A stretch of DNA of 35,788 bases from Alphaproteobacteria bacterium (GCA_027488965.1 JAIYAO010000059.1:1-35788), one strand, 5' to 3'. Positions 16,069-25,206 are shown, counted from the stretch's first letter. Numbers and translations: made by a program. The notes: generated by a model not told the origin, from the sequence alone.

Positions 16069-17394
16069 ATGGCGGAGCTCAATGACGCTAAGCGAAGACT
16101 CCTGCTGATTGAGCTGAACGAGTTCGATCCGGACTTTCTGCTTGGTTCCAGTAAGAAGCTCGGCCTGCGGCGTGTGGAGGAGATCCTTTCCTTCAGGCGC
16201 GGCTCCACAACGACTGCCGATCAAGTTGAGCATCAAGGGCTGGATCCGTGGGTCCAGTGGGTCAACGTCCATTGCGGGCGGCCCAGCAGTGAGCATGGCA
16301 TCAAGCGACTTGGGGAGACAGAACGGCAGCGCCTGCCGCAGATTTGGACGGAGCTCGGCCGTGGTGGGCATACTTGGGGCGTGTGGGGGGCGATGAATGC
16401 CCCGCGCCAGGATGCGCAAGGCTGCAAGTTCTTCTTCCCGGACCCCTGGTCATTCGAAGAGGAGGCTTACCCGACTCGGTTGAATGACCTGCTGGCGCTG
16501 CCGCGCTACATGTCCAAGAACTATCTGGCTCCTGATGCGGGCGATCTCATTCGCGAGGCCCTTCGCCTGTGCTCTGTGATGGTCTCGCCCGAAATGTGGA
16601 GGGCTTGTCTTGCGTTCTCGACCGCCATGGCGCGGCAGGCGCTCAAGACGCACCTCTCTGTGCACACGATGGCAACGTTCCTCGACTACCTCTCGACTCT
16701 TGTATTTGTCGACCATCGAAACAAGCTGCGACCGGATTTCTCGCTCATTTTCCTGAACAACATTGCACACCTTCAACATCAGTTCTGGACGCGCGGGGAG
16801 AGGCTCCACCCTGAGATGGAGCTGGGTCTACGCCTCACGGACAAGATGCTTGGGATGATGCTTGATAGCGCTCCGGGCAATGAAGCGATCATCCTGATGA
16901 ACGGCTTGAAGCAGAAGAATGTGGAGGGGCAGGGGTTCTGCGTCTATCGTCAGACACGTCCTCAGCAGTTGCTTCAGGAGCTCGGGCTGCCGGGCGTGGT
17001 CGAACAGTGCATGACGCATGACGCCCATGTCCTGTGCGCTTCCGCGTCTGATGCAGAGGCTGTGCAGGCAGCGCTGGAGCAGTGTGTTTTGCGGAGCGGT
17101 CGCCGCGCGTTTTACGTCGAGCGCATCAGCGAATCGCGGGTGTTTTATCAGATTGACTTTGAGACGGAGGTTGCGCCTGACGAGTCGCTGGTGTGCGGCG
17201 ACAAGGTGTTGCCATTGGCCAGCGTTATTGAACTTTATGCACGGCGCACGGGCGCGCACGTCCCGGAGGCGGATATTTTTTGGCGGGGACTGGAGATGCC
17301 CAGTCACATGGGCAACCACGAGGTTTACCATTCAATCCTCAGGTTTTTTGGCTTGGCGGCCGGCGCGGGCGAGAGGATTGCTGTGTCCGCCTAA
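16069..17394 (+). CDS. Alkaline phosphatase superfamily-like protein, uncharacterised
   Basis: The 441-residue protein resembles a little-known family found in polysaccharide loci that looks like the alkaline phosphatase/phosphodiesterase fold: LLLIELNEFDPDFL near the N-terminus, then PWVQWVNVHCGRPSSEHGI, which lines up with the nucleophile region of phosphodiesterases (G-x-x-x-x-x-HGI), then a FLNNIAHLQHQFW segment, and IILMNGLKQ where active enzymes have the metal-binding S-DHG. The usual nucleophile Thr and the DHG metal ligands are not where they are expected, so the protein may be inactive, may use other residues, or may bind a phosphate-containing substrate. No signal peptide or membrane segment is visible. 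The ATG at 16069 is preferred to the TTG at 16036 because GAGAGGG lies just before it. Confidence 0.7.
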   Translation: MAELNDAKRRLLLIELNEFDPDFLLGSSKKLGLRRVEEILSFRRGSTTTADQVEHQGLDPWVQWVNVHCGRPSSEHGIKRLGETERQRLPQIWTELGRGGHTWGVWGAMNAPRQDAQGCKFFFPDPWSFEEEAYPTRLNDLLALPRYMSKNYLAPDAGDLIREALRLCSVMVSPEMWRACLAFSTAMARQALKTHLSVHTMATFLDYLSTLVFVDHRNKLRPDFSLIFLNNIAHLQHQFWTRGERLHPEMELGLRLTDKMLGMMLDSAPGNEAIILMNGLKQKNVEGQGFCVYRQTRPQQLLQELGLPGVVEQCMTHDAHVLCASASDAEAVQAALEQCVLRSGRRAFYVERISESRVFYQIDFETEVAPDESLVCGDKVLPLASVIELYARRTGAHVPEADIFWRGLEMPSHMGNHEVYHSILRFFGLAAGAGERIAVSA

Positions 17395-17400
17395 GGCGCA

Positions 17401-17784
17401 GTGGCTTGTGGAATGCTGAAGCAGCTTGGCTCTTTTGTTCTAGTCGGAGTTGCCGGCGTCGCCACCAACTTCTTGGTGTTTCAAGCTCTGTTGATATTCG
17501 GTGTGCATTACTTGTTGGCGTCTACCTTTGCGTGGCTGACCAGCATGGGGTTGGTTTTTCTACTCAATCGTCGCTTTACGTTTCGTAGTAGCAATTCGTT
17601 GGTTGGTGACCTTTGGCGAACGCTGGTGGTGTACTCCTTTCAACAAGGCGTGGTTCTTGCGGGCTTGTTCGTCAGCGTCAGCTGGGTAGGGTTGTCGCCA
17701 ACGCTTGGCTATTTCGCCGTGCTGCCGTTCGCGGTGCTGATCAGCTTTCTGGGCATGAGGCTGTTCGCCATGCGCCAAGCGTGA
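17401..17784 (+). CDS. GtrA-family membrane protein
   Basis: GtrA proteins are proposed flippases for polyprenyl-phosphate-linked sugars. The 127-residue product has four membrane segments and the family features: a start like FVLVGVAGVATNFLVF (about 11-26), SMGLVFLLNRRFTF (about 48-61) closing the second segment, and a basic C-terminus. The GTG at 17401 follows the previous stop by six bases and has AAGG four bases upstream; an ATG at 17413 is an alternative. Its partner for a Gtr pathway would be the GT2 with two membrane segments at 13466, with DUF2142 as the transferase candidate. Confidence 0.92.
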   Translation: MACGMLKQLGSFVLVGVAGVATNFLVFQALLIFGVHYLLASTFAWLTSMGLVFLLNRRFTFRSSNSLVGDLWRTLVVYSFQQGVVLAGLFVSVSWVGLSPTLGYFAVLPFAVLISFLGMRLFAMRQA

Positions 17785-17800
17785 CTGTTGCAGGACCCTC

Positions 17801-18895
17801 GTGGCGCACCTTAGCAGAGCAACCCTGAAAGCGTTTCTCCCAACGCCTGTTGTGGGTGCGGCGGTTTGGATCGTCGATAGGTCGCGGGGCGCCGTCAGAC
17901 GCTTTCATGTCGTCAGAGCGAGTGTGTTGGCGTTTGTCGACGCTTACGCATCAGCGGTGCTGGCGCTCGGGCGTAATGCCCCCGTGGAAGAAATTGTTGC
18001 GGGAAATGCGTCATTCGCGGGCGCAAAGAAGGTCGCTGTGTTCTGTCACTACGATGTTGCCGGCGATGTTAGCCCGGCCACAGTCCAGTATGTGGCGGCG
18101 CTGGCCGCGGCGCAGCACATTGTTGTTTTTGTTTCGACTGCCCCCGAGTTGGAGGAGCGCGCGCTGGAGGTTCTCAAGACGCACTGCGCACTGATCCTTC
18201 GGCGTAAGAATGTGGGCTACGACTTTGGATCTTGGAAAGTGGGACTTGAGCACGTACCGAGTAAAGCGGATCTCGATAGTTTGATTATTGCAAACGATAG
18301 CGTTCTAGGGCCCTTCGCTCCGCTGGAACCCTACATCGATCGTTGTGATGCGAGCTCAGACGTATGGGGCTTTACGGATTCAGGCGAGAGAGGGTGGCAC
18401 TTGCAAAGCTACTTTGTGCTATTCCGACAAACAGCGCTAAGGCATCCCGCATTTGCAAGGTTCTGGCGTGGAGTGCTAATGGCGCGCTCGAAGCATTGGG
18501 CGATCCGCGCTGGGGAGCTGCGGTTGTCCCGCGAGCTCATGCGCGCTGGTCTCCGGATGCGGGCGTTGTTTCCCACGGTGGAAGTCATTGGTCGCGAGGC
18601 ATCTTCATCGGCGCTGCCTGTTGAGGCAGTTCCCGTCGGTGAGTTGGATCAAGCTGGCAGGATTGTGTTGATGCGGCGGGGGGTGCGGCTTAACCCGAGT
18701 CATGCGCTCTGGCGTGTGCTCATTGAAGTGTGGGGTTTTCCGTTTATCAAGCGCGAGTTGATTGCCAAGAACCCGATGAAGCTTCTGGACGTCGATGATT
18801 GGCAGGACGTGGTCAGCAGGCGTTTTGGTGGAGATGTCTTGCCAGGGGCCGTGGCTGACGCAACGACACATTCGCCGGTGCGCGGAGGGCCCTGA
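17801..18895 (+). CDS. RgpF-like rhamnan synthesis glycosyltransferase
   Basis: The 364-residue protein matches the rhamnan synthesis F family (RgpF): FCHYDVAGDVS (about 81-91), the RRKNVGYDFGSWKVG core (about 134-148), the LIIANDSVLGPFAPLEP motif (about 160-176) and WHLQSYFVLF (about 200-209). RgpF proteins extend or branch rhamnose-containing cell-surface glycans. This agrees with the dTDP-rhamnose genes 1.2 kb downstream. The GTG at 17801 has AGGA six bases upstream and follows the GtrA stop by 16 bases. It is the last gene of the export operon before the pseudogene region. Confidence 0.9.
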   Translation: MAHLSRATLKAFLPTPVVGAAVWIVDRSRGAVRRFHVVRASVLAFVDAYASAVLALGRNAPVEEIVAGNASFAGAKKVAVFCHYDVAGDVSPATVQYVAALAAAQHIVVFVSTAPELEERALEVLKTHCALILRRKNVGYDFGSWKVGLEHVPSKADLDSLIIANDSVLGPFAPLEPYIDRCDASSDVWGFTDSGERGWHLQSYFVLFRQTALRHPAFARFWRGVLMARSKHWAIRAGELRLSRELMRAGLRMRALFPTVEVIGREASSSALPVEAVPVGELDQAGRIVLMRRGVRLNPSHALWRVLIEVWGFPFIKRELIAKNPMKLLDVDDWQDVVSRRFGGDVLPGAVADATTHSPVRGGP

Positions 18896-18963
18896 CGTTA
18901 CGGCTCGTATGTATGGGCTATTCAAGCCTTAGTAGGCCATTTGCATCTGAGGCTTTACCCCGC

Positions 18964-18994
18964 GGAACGGCCAGCCTAGAAGGCGGCCCGTTCC
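18964..18994 (+). terminator. Hairpin after the polysaccharide operon
   Basis: GGAACGG (18964-18970) pairs with CCGTTCC (18988-18994), with an inner GCC/GGC stem around TAGAA. It lies about 70 bases after the RgpF-like stop. There is no T-run, so an intrinsic terminator is possible but not certain. Confidence 0.4.
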
Positions 18995-19080
18995 TTACAA
19001 AGTTTCTGAGGCGCCCCCTCGGCGTCCCGCGCCGGAAGGTAGAATCAACGCTGTTTAGCCCGATCCTGTTTTCGATGGTA

Positions 19081-19123
19081 GCGGGCGGCTGGCTCGGCCG
19101 TCCGAGCCAGGCCAGTCGCCCGC
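19081..19123. repeat. Two-part GC-rich stem-loop at pseudogene breakpoint
   Basis: Inner stem CTGGCTCGG (19089-19097) with its complement at 19102-19110 and a four-base loop; outer stem GCGGGCG (19081-19087) with 19117-19123. It lies 13 bases from the point where similarity to the intact ELM1 gene stops. Confidence 0.65.
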
Positions 19124-19135
19124 GGCTTCAGCCCG

Positions 19136-19641
19136 CACCGGCTTGCCGGTGGCTGCGGCCTCCACCGCCATGTTAGCGCTTTCGGCGGTGACGAGGATCA
19201 CGTTGGCGGCGCCCAGCATGGCGAAGTAGGGGTTTTCGCCCGCGCCAGCGAAATAGAACTGCGTGAACGGGCGCAACTCGCGCTGGAAGACGGCGCGCGC
19301 GCGCGTTGGTGCGCCGCGACAGGGTCACCAGCAGGCTGCAACCGAGACTAAACACCTCGCGGCTGATCCGTCGCGCCGTTTCAACGGAAATGTCCTGCTG
19401 CCTCGAGCGCCCGCCTATCAGCAGCGCGATGGTGGGCGGCGGCATCGCGGAAAGATCCTGCGGCCAGCCCTTAGCAGCGGCGGCCGCGCGCTCCGGCGTC
19501 ACGCGGTGACAGAGGCCGAGGATCGGGAAGGCAGTGGCGCCTTCCAGATCGTCGTGCGCGGCCGGGATCACCAGGGTGAACTTCCGCGGGTCCTACAGTT
19601 GCACCACCACTGTCCTCGCCAGCGACAGGGCTCCATTGGGA
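19136..19641 (-). pseudogene. Broken ELM1-family (DUF1022) gene copy
   Basis: This stretch is a decayed relative of the intact gene at 31288-32337. On the minus strand it reads VVVQL, a stop, then a block starting VIPAAHDDLE and running through LCHRVTPERAAAAAKG, PPPTIALLIGGRS and SRRTNARAR; in another frame RPFTQFYF, ENPYFAMLGAANVILVTAES and ANMAVEAAATGKPV follow. Visible damage: the Gln codon after VVQL in the intact gene is here TAG (19595-19593); a 12-base in-frame deletion follows; a two-base shift occurs in the alternating GC run near 19290; the N-terminal third and the C-terminal end after GKPV are missing. No functional protein is expected. It marks the seam between the export operon and the rhamnose genes. 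Confidence 0.9.
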
Positions 19642-20104
19642 ACGTCCTGAACCGTGACCATGTGTAGCGGCCAGGACGTTGAGAAAAAAGTCCCCTGTCG
19701 CTCATCGGCCACCGCCAGCTGCACGGCATCTGCGGGTCTCCATTCAGCATGAGACGCGGCCGCACCAGGCGGGCGGTGCCCGGCGTCCGCTGCGGCCGGA
19801 TTTGGTAAATGCCCGGGCGACCTTCGCCACAAGGGGACGACGCGGTCGCCGCCCCGTCGTTGTTCGCCGCCAGCGTCCAAGGCCGAAACGGCGGCCAGCG
19901 GTCCAGCCCCGTCAGAAGCTGGGTGATCCAGGGAACGCGCGCGCGCCCTTGGTGAGCAAGCCCAGCCATGCGCACCTTCGTCTTTCTGCACCAATGCGGG
20001 CCCTCGTTTGACCCGGCGAGGCGCTGCGGTGTCAAGCCGGCGGCCGTTTACTTTACCCCCGCCCGAGGGCGGCTTAGAAAGCGGTGGAGTAGCGGAGAAA
20101 GTGT
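19642..20104. other. Stretch without an intact gene
   Basis: On the minus strand a frame starting near 19969 (MAGLAHQGRARVPWITQLL, followed by a Trp/Pro-rich piece) looks like coding sequence but then loses frame before meeting the ELM1 remnant. I cannot name it; it does not match the N-terminus of the intact ELM1 protein. It may be the remains of a second gene joined to the pseudogene by deletion. The last 70 bases should hold the rfbC ribosome binding region. Confidence 0.4.
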
Positions 20105-20665
20105 GTGTTCGAACGGTTGGCGATCCAAGCCGTCTTTCTCTACACGCCGAAGCGTCACGGCGACGCTCGGGGCTGGTTCACCGAAATCTGGAGCCAGGCG
20201 GCGCTGGAGCCCATGGTCGGCCCTCTGTCGTGGGTTCAGGACAACCACTCCTATTCCGCGCCGCAGGGCACGCTGCGCGGCCTGCACATGCAGGTTGGGC
20301 CCAATGCGCAGGACAAGCTCGTGCGCTGCGTGCGCGGATCCATCCTTGACGTCGCCGTGGACGTGCGCACAGGGTCGCCGACATACGGTCGGCATGTCTC
20401 GGCCGTGATCTCAAGCGCCAACGGCGCACAAATCTTTGTGCCCAAAGGGTTTGCGCACGGCTTCGTCACGTTGGAGCCCGATGTGGAGGTCGTCTACAAG
20501 GTCTCCGCGCCCCACGACAAAGCGGGCGAGCGCGGACTGATGTGGAATGATCCCGCCCTCGCCATTGACTGGGGCGTCGACCCCAGCACGGTGACGCTGT
20601 CGGACCGGGACAAGCACTGGCCCGCGCTTCACGAGGCGGGCGTCCTGTTCACCTGGCCAGTCTGA
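20105..20665 (+). CDS. rfbC: dTDP-4-dehydrorhamnose 3,5-epimerase
   Basis: RfbC/RmlC epimerises C3 and C5 of dTDP-4-dehydro-6-deoxy-D-glucose, the third step to dTDP-L-rhamnose. The 186-residue protein is of normal length. Conserved features are FTEIW (25-29), QDNHSYS (45-51), GTLRGLHMQ (55-63) with catalytic His61, the VAVDVR strand (83-88), VPKGFAHGF (112-120), Tyr131 in VVYKVS, and the LSDRDKHWP ending. The start is GTG at 20105. rfbB follows after eight bases. Cytoplasmic. Confidence 0.97.
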   Translation: MFERLAIQAVFLYTPKRHGDARGWFTEIWSQAALEPMVGPLSWVQDNHSYSAPQGTLRGLHMQVGPNAQDKLVRCVRGSILDVAVDVRTGSPTYGRHVSAVISSANGAQIFVPKGFAHGFVTLEPDVEVVYKVSAPHDKAGERGLMWNDPALAIDWGVDPSTVTLSDRDKHWPALHEAGVLFTWPV

Positions 20666-20673
20666 GGTTTTCG

Positions 20674-21732
20674 ATGCGTGTGATCGTCACCGGCGGGGCG
20701 GGATTCATCGGCTCGGCCTTGGCGCGTCTGCTCGTGGCGCGGGGCCATGAGGTGCTCGTGCTCGACAAGCTGACCTACGCCGGCAACCTGAGTTCGCTCG
20801 CGTCGGTGGCGGAGGCGCCCAACTTCGGGTTCGTGAAGGCCGACATCTGCGATGGCGCGGCGGTGAGCGCAGCAATCGGCGCTTTCGCCCCTGACGCTAT
20901 CACGCACCTCGCCGCCGAGAGCCACGTCGATCGCTCGATCACCGGCGCCGGGGCGTTCATCGAAACCAACATCCTCGGCACGTTCCGGCTGCTTGAGGCC
21001 GCGCGCCGCTATTGGGAAAGCCTGCCGCCCGCGCGGCGCGACGGATTCCGCTTCCTGCATGTCTCCACGGACGAGGTGTACGGCTCGCTCGGTGAGGAGG
21101 GTCTATTCAGCGAAACCACGCCGTACGATCCGCGCTCGCCATATTCGGCCAGCAAGGCCGCATCCGATCACCTCGCGCAGGCGTGGTGGCACACGTACGG
21201 CCTGCCAGTGCTGGTTTCCAATTGCTCCAATAACTACGGCCCGTACCACTTGCCGGAAAAACTAATCCCGCTGGTCATTCTCAATGGCCTGGAGGGCAAG
21301 CCGCTGCCGGTTTACGGCGACGGCGCCAACGTGCGCGACTGGCTGTACGTGGACGATCACGCCGCAGCGCTTGCGCTGATCGTGGAGAAGGGCGCGGTCG
21401 GGCGCACCTACAATGTCGGCGGCCGCAACGAGCGCACCAACCTCACCGTCGTGCATACGATCTGCGACCTGCTCGACGAACTCGCGCCGGCCAACCGTGC
21501 GCGCCGCGATCTCATCACGTTCGTGAAAGACCGACCCGGTCACGACCGGCGCTACGCCATCGACGCCACGCGTCTGGAGACGGAGCTTGGTTGGCGGGCG
21601 CAGCACGATTTTCAAAGCGGCATCCGCGCCACGGTCAAGTGGTATCTTGACAACGAGGCGTGGTGGCGTCCGCTGCGCGCCGCAGGCCATGGCGGAATGC
21701 GCCTCGGCCTCATCGATGGCAAGGCGCCATGA
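20674..21732 (+). CDS. rfbB: dTDP-glucose 4,6-dehydratase
   Basis: RfbB/RmlB converts dTDP-glucose to dTDP-4-dehydro-6-deoxy-glucose, the second step of the pathway. The 352-residue extended SDR has the NAD-binding TGGAGFIGS (6-14), the catalytic Thr132-Asp133-Glu134 in STDEVYG, Tyr157 and Lys161 in YSASK, the [14 protein letters not shown] block and [16 protein letters not shown]. It is eight bases after rfbC, and its TGA overlaps the rfbD start as ATGA. Confidence 0.98.
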   Translation: MRVIVTGGAGFIGSALARLLVARGHEVLVLDKLTYAGNLSSLASVAEAPNFGFVKADICDGAAVSAAIGAFAPDAITHLAAESHVDRSITGAGAFIETNILGTFRLLEAARRYWESLPPARRDGFRFLHVSTDEVYGSLGEEGLFSETTPYDPRSPYSASKAASDHLAQAWWHTYGLPVLVSNCSNNYGPYHLPEKLIPLVILNGLEGKPLPVYGDGANVRDWLYVDDHAAALALIVEKGAVGRTYNVGGRNERTNLTVVHTICDLLDELAPANRARRDLITFVKDRPGHDRRYAIDATRLETELGWRAQHDFQSGIRATVKWYLDNEAWWRPLRAAGHGGMRLGLIDGKAP

Positions 21733-22616
21733 AGCTGCTGGTCGTAGGGCGCACGGGTCAGGTGGCCCGGGCGCTGATCGCAGCGGGTGGCCGCGAGGTG
21801 ATCGCGATCGGTCGTCCCGACATCGATCTGGAGCACGTACATACGCTCAATTCGGCTCTCATCGCCCACGCCCCGGATGTGGTCGCGTGCGTCGGAGCTT
21901 ACACCGCAGTGGATCAAGCCGAGCGCGAGCCAGAGCTTGCGATGCGGATCAATGGACACGGGCCCGGACATCTGGCGGACGCTTGCGCGCGACATGCGAT
22001 CCCGATCATCCAAGTATCCACCGACTACGTCTTTGATGGCAAAAAGCAATCGCCCTACCTGGAGACAGATCCTGTCACCCCGCAGGGCGCCTATGGACGC
22101 AGCAAAGCTGAAGGTGAGGTGCGTGTCTCGGCGGCGGGGCCGCGCCACGTCATCGTGCGCACTGCCTGGGTGTTCGACGCGACCGGAAAAAATTTCGTCC
22201 GGACGATGCTTCGTCTCGCGAGAACGCGTGGTCGGGTCGGCGTGGTCGCCGACCAGGTCGGCGCACCGACCTTCGCCGCTCACATCGCGGACGGTCTGCT
22301 TACCATCGCTCGCAATCTTGCCACGGCGCCAACCGAGGAGGCGTACGGCGTCTTCCACATGGCGGCTGCAGATCACTGCGCGTGGGCCGACTTCGCAGAG
22401 GCCATCTTTGCAGAATCCGCGGCGCGTGGCGGCCCCTCTGCCACGGTCGACCGCATCACGACCGCCGCGTATCCCACCCCGGCGCGTCGCCCTGCCAACT
22501 CACGCCTCGCGTGCGCCAAGATTGATCGCGTCCACGGTGTGCGCCTGCCGCCGTGGCGCAATGGGCTCGCCACCTGCATGGACGCAATCGCCGATGCGGG
22601 GTGGTCCGTGGATTGA
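21729..22616 (+). CDS. rfbD: dTDP-4-dehydrorhamnose reductase
   Basis: RfbD/RmlD reduces dTDP-4-dehydro-L-rhamnose to dTDP-L-rhamnose with NAD(P)H, the last step. The 295-residue protein starts [16 protein letters not shown], a Rossmann loop, and has the VSTDYVFDG motif (96-104) and the Tyr122/Lys126 pair in YGRSKAEGE. The ATG at 21729 is preferred to an upstream in-frame start at 21660 because it gives the proper N-terminus and overlaps the rfbB stop. It is convergent with the Nudix gene, only 11 bases away. Confidence 0.97.
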   Translation: MKLLVVGRTGQVARALIAAGGREVIAIGRPDIDLEHVHTLNSALIAHAPDVVACVGAYTAVDQAEREPELAMRINGHGPGHLADACARHAIPIIQVSTDYVFDGKKQSPYLETDPVTPQGAYGRSKAEGEVRVSAAGPRHVIVRTAWVFDATGKNFVRTMLRLARTRGRVGVVADQVGAPTFAAHIADGLLTIARNLATAPTEEAYGVFHMAAADHCAWADFAEAIFAESAARGGPSATVDRITTAAYPTPARRPANSRLACAKIDRVHGVRLPPWRNGLATCMDAIADAGWSVD

Positions 22617-22627
22617 CGTTTCAGGCA

Positions 22628-23182
22628 TCACGGAAGGCCCATTCGTACGCGGTAAAGAACGCCAATGTGAGCCAGATGGAGGAACGAACCGTCGCGGATG
22701 TAGCCGTCTATGTCTTCTGGCGTGGCGAAGTAAGCGCAGATGTCCTCAGTGAGGTCGGGAGAAGTCGCACCAAAGTCTCCGGTTGTGTCGCATTGGAAGA
22801 TGTGAACTTTGTTGGAGTGTGTGGCCGGGTTGGGACTATAGGCGCCGAGCGCGCGCCAGTTTGTGCCCTCAAGTCCCGTTTCTTCGCGTAGTTCTCGCAT
22901 GGCGCCTTGAATGGGCGATTCGCCTGCATCCAGCATCCCGCCCGGCAGTTCTCTGCTCACGGCGCGCGCACCATGGCGATACTGGTCAACGAGACAAACG
23001 CGACCTTCGGGATCCACGCACACCACATGGACCCACTCTGGATAGTTGAGCACGTAGTAAGGCGCGATGCGAACACCATCGGCGCGCAGGCAATCATCGG
23101 CTACGAGATCGATCCAGCAGTCTTTCACCACAGAACGCGAGTTCTCCACCTGCCAAAACCGCACATTGGGTCCATTGTTCAT
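22628..23182 (-). CDS. Nudix hydrolase
   Basis: Nudix enzymes hydrolyse nucleoside diphosphates linked to another group. The 184-residue protein has a perfect Nudix box: Gly82, Glu88 and RELREETGL (96-104), in the ELPGGMLDAGES context typical of ADP-ribose or sugar-nucleotide pyrophosphatases. The ATG at 23182 has AAAGGA six bases upstream and is chosen over longer starts. It is on the opposite strand to the rhamnose genes it interrupts. Action on a sugar nucleotide is possible, but ADP-ribose is as likely. Confidence 0.93.
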   Translation of the reverse strand: MNNGPNVRFWQVENSRSVVKDCWIDLVADDCLRADGVRIAPYYVLNYPEWVHVVCVDPEGRVCLVDQYRHGARAVSRELPGGMLDAGESPIQGAMRELREETGLEGTNWRALGAYSPNPATHSNKVHIFQCDTTGDFGATSPDLTEDICAYFATPEDIDGYIRDGSFLHLAHIGVLYRVRMGLP

Positions 23183-23350
23183 GTCGCGTCCTTTCATTCC
23201 TGCTAAGGAAATCGCAATGTACTTCCGCGGCGTCGCAAGCGGGCTCACCTCAGCGAGTAACGGATCGTACAGATCACCAGAGTGGACAATCCCGTCAGCC
23301 TAGGTGATTGGATCGCACCGCGGACTTCCGTATCTAGGGGAGAAGTTATC

Positions 23351-24115
23351 TTGCGTCATATTCTCGTCGCTATAGCGGGGTTTTTCCTTGCAAGTACGTC
23401 AGCGCACGCTGCGACATTCGAGCTGGAGTATGAGGCGTCGATTCTCAACATCGTCACCCTCGGCACGATGCAGATCAGTGGAAACACGAGTCCTACCGCC
23501 TACTCAGCCAACGCGTCGATGCAGACGTCCGGCCTCGCGCAACTGTTCGACGATACGCGCATCACAACGCGCTCGTCGGGGTCTATGGCCAACGGCGTGC
23601 TCGGCTGGATGCGCTATGACCTCGACCATGCCTATGCCAGAAAATCGCGCCGGGTGTCGATGACCCGGACCGGGTCAGGCGTTACGTCGCGGATCACGCC
23701 AATCCACCAGAACATGGGAACTCCGCCGGCCACGCCGGCGCAGCAAGCAGTTTCGTTCGATCCGCTCTCAGCGTTGCTGGCGCTGTCGACCGGCGTCGGC
23801 CGTGCGCGCGCGTGCACAGGGCGATACCTGGTTTTCGACGGCCGCCAGCACTTCGCCCTGGAACTCACGCCTGCCTCGCGCGGCACGTACAAGGGTGGGG
23901 GCTTTGACGGCCCGGCCGTGGTCTGCACCATGTCCTACGAACCAATAAGCGGCTTCAAGACCATGACGCCACTGGAGCGGGCGCGGATTCCCCGTGGTCA
24001 GGCTTGGTTTGCGGAGGCCCCGACGGGCGGGTTCGCCCAGTTGCTCCGCGTCGCGGTGCCCACCCCGTTGGGTGAAGGCAGGATCGATCTCAAACGGTTT
24101 ACGCTGGCGCCCTAA
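23351..24115 (+). CDS. DUF3108 exported protein
   Basis: The 254-residue protein has a signal peptide (about residues 1-20, ending SAHA) and then the pattern of DUF3108: [20 protein letters not shown], a beta-rich middle, [11 protein letters not shown] (about 135-145) and a [16 protein letters not shown] ending (about 232-247). DUF3108 proteins are periplasmic and of unknown function. The TTG at 23351 is the probable start since GGGGAG lies eight bases upstream and it gives a clean signal peptide; a GTG at 23282 would put 23 residues before it. It is divergent from the Nudix gene and 104 bases upstream of rfbA. Confidence 0.8.
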   Translation: MRHILVAIAGFFLASTSAHAATFELEYEASILNIVTLGTMQISGNTSPTAYSANASMQTSGLAQLFDDTRITTRSSGSMANGVLGWMRYDLDHAYARKSRRVSMTRTGSGVTSRITPIHQNMGTPPATPAQQAVSFDPLSALLALSTGVGRARACTGRYLVFDGRQHFALELTPASRGTYKGGGFDGPAVVCTMSYEPISGFKTMTPLERARIPRGQAWFAEAPTGGFAQLLRVAVPTPLGEGRIDLKRFTLAP

Positions 24116-24219
24116 GGGCTATACCTGACCGATTGCGCGGGCCATGCCACTGCTTCTGGACTTCCGCGGCGCGCCGGGTCATGCCGGGTGCCGAGTGTCT
24201 AGGGAGCGGCGAGGGGACC

Positions 24220-25092
24220 ATGAAGGGTATCGTTTTGGCCGGCGGCAGTGGCACGCGGCTCTATCCGATGACCACGGCGACGTCGAAGCAACTTCTCCCG
24301 GTCTACGACAAGCCCATGATCTACTACCCGCTGGCGACCCTCATGCTCGCCGGCGTGCGGGAAATCCTCATTGTATCGACCCCCGACGATATCGGCGGAT
24401 TTAAGCGCCTACTAGGCGATGGAAAGCGCTGGGGGCTGGACTTCCATTACGCCGAACAGCCGAGCCCGGACGGACTGGCGCAGGCATATCATATCGGCGC
24501 CGATTTTGTTGCGGGAGGGCCCTCGGCACTCATTCTGGGCGACAACATTTTTTACGGCCATGGTCTGCCCGATGCGTTGCAGGGTGTGCGCGAGCGGGCC
24601 GGCGCCACAGTCTTTGCCTATCACGTCGCTGACCCCGAAAGGTATGGAGTCGTTAGCTTCGACAGTGCCGGGCGCGCCACTGACATCGAGGAAAAGCCCC
24701 GCCTGCCCAAGTCGAACTGGGCCGTTACAGGCCTCTATTTCTATGACGCCGACGTTGTGGAGATTGCGCGCGCCGTGAAACCGTCGGCGAGGGGCGAACT
24801 GGAGATCACCGACGTCAACCGTGTCTACCTCGAGCGGGGCGCACTTTCTGTGGAGCGCATCGGACGCGGCTATGCGTGGCTCGACACCGGCACGCCCGAC
24901 AGCCTCCTCGAGGCGGCCTCGTTCGTGCAGACCATGGAGCGCCGTCAGGGTCTGCGCATCGCATGCTTGGAGGAAATTGCCTTCAAGATGGGGTTCATTT
25001 CGCTCGATGCCCTACGCGATCTGGCAAGGCCCATCGCCAAGAGCGACTACGGCAAGTACCTGCTGCGCGTCGCCGACGAGATGCAGGGCTAG
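24220..25092 (+). CDS. rfbA: Glucose-1-phosphate thymidylyltransferase
   Basis: RfbA/RmlA makes dTDP-glucose from dTTP and glucose-1-phosphate, the first and controlled step of dTDP-rhamnose synthesis; dTDP-rhamnose normally inhibits it. The 290-residue protein has GGSGTRLYP (8-16), [18 protein letters not shown] with Lys24, the GDNIFYG metal-binding segment and [20 protein letters not shown]. The ATG at 24220 gives the family N-terminus MKGIVLAGG and has GAGGGG upstream. It is separated from rfbCBD by two unrelated genes, so it probably has its own promoter. Confidence 0.98.
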   Translation: MKGIVLAGGSGTRLYPMTTATSKQLLPVYDKPMIYYPLATLMLAGVREILIVSTPDDIGGFKRLLGDGKRWGLDFHYAEQPSPDGLAQAYHIGADFVAGGPSALILGDNIFYGHGLPDALQGVRERAGATVFAYHVADPERYGVVSFDSAGRATDIEEKPRLPKSNWAVTGLYFYDADVVEIARAVKPSARGELEITDVNRVYLERGALSVERIGRGYAWLDTGTPDSLLEAASFVQTMERRQGLRIACLEEIAFKMGFISLDALRDLARPIAKSDYGKYLLRVADEMQG

Positions 25093-25206
25093 GCTAGGTC
25101 GCACGGACGCGGTGAACGGCGCTTGACCCGTTCGGGCAACTCTCCTTTGCTCCCACCGTCGCCAATGCGCCCCGACCGGCGTGAGGGGCGTCGCGGAGGC
25201 GTGGGA

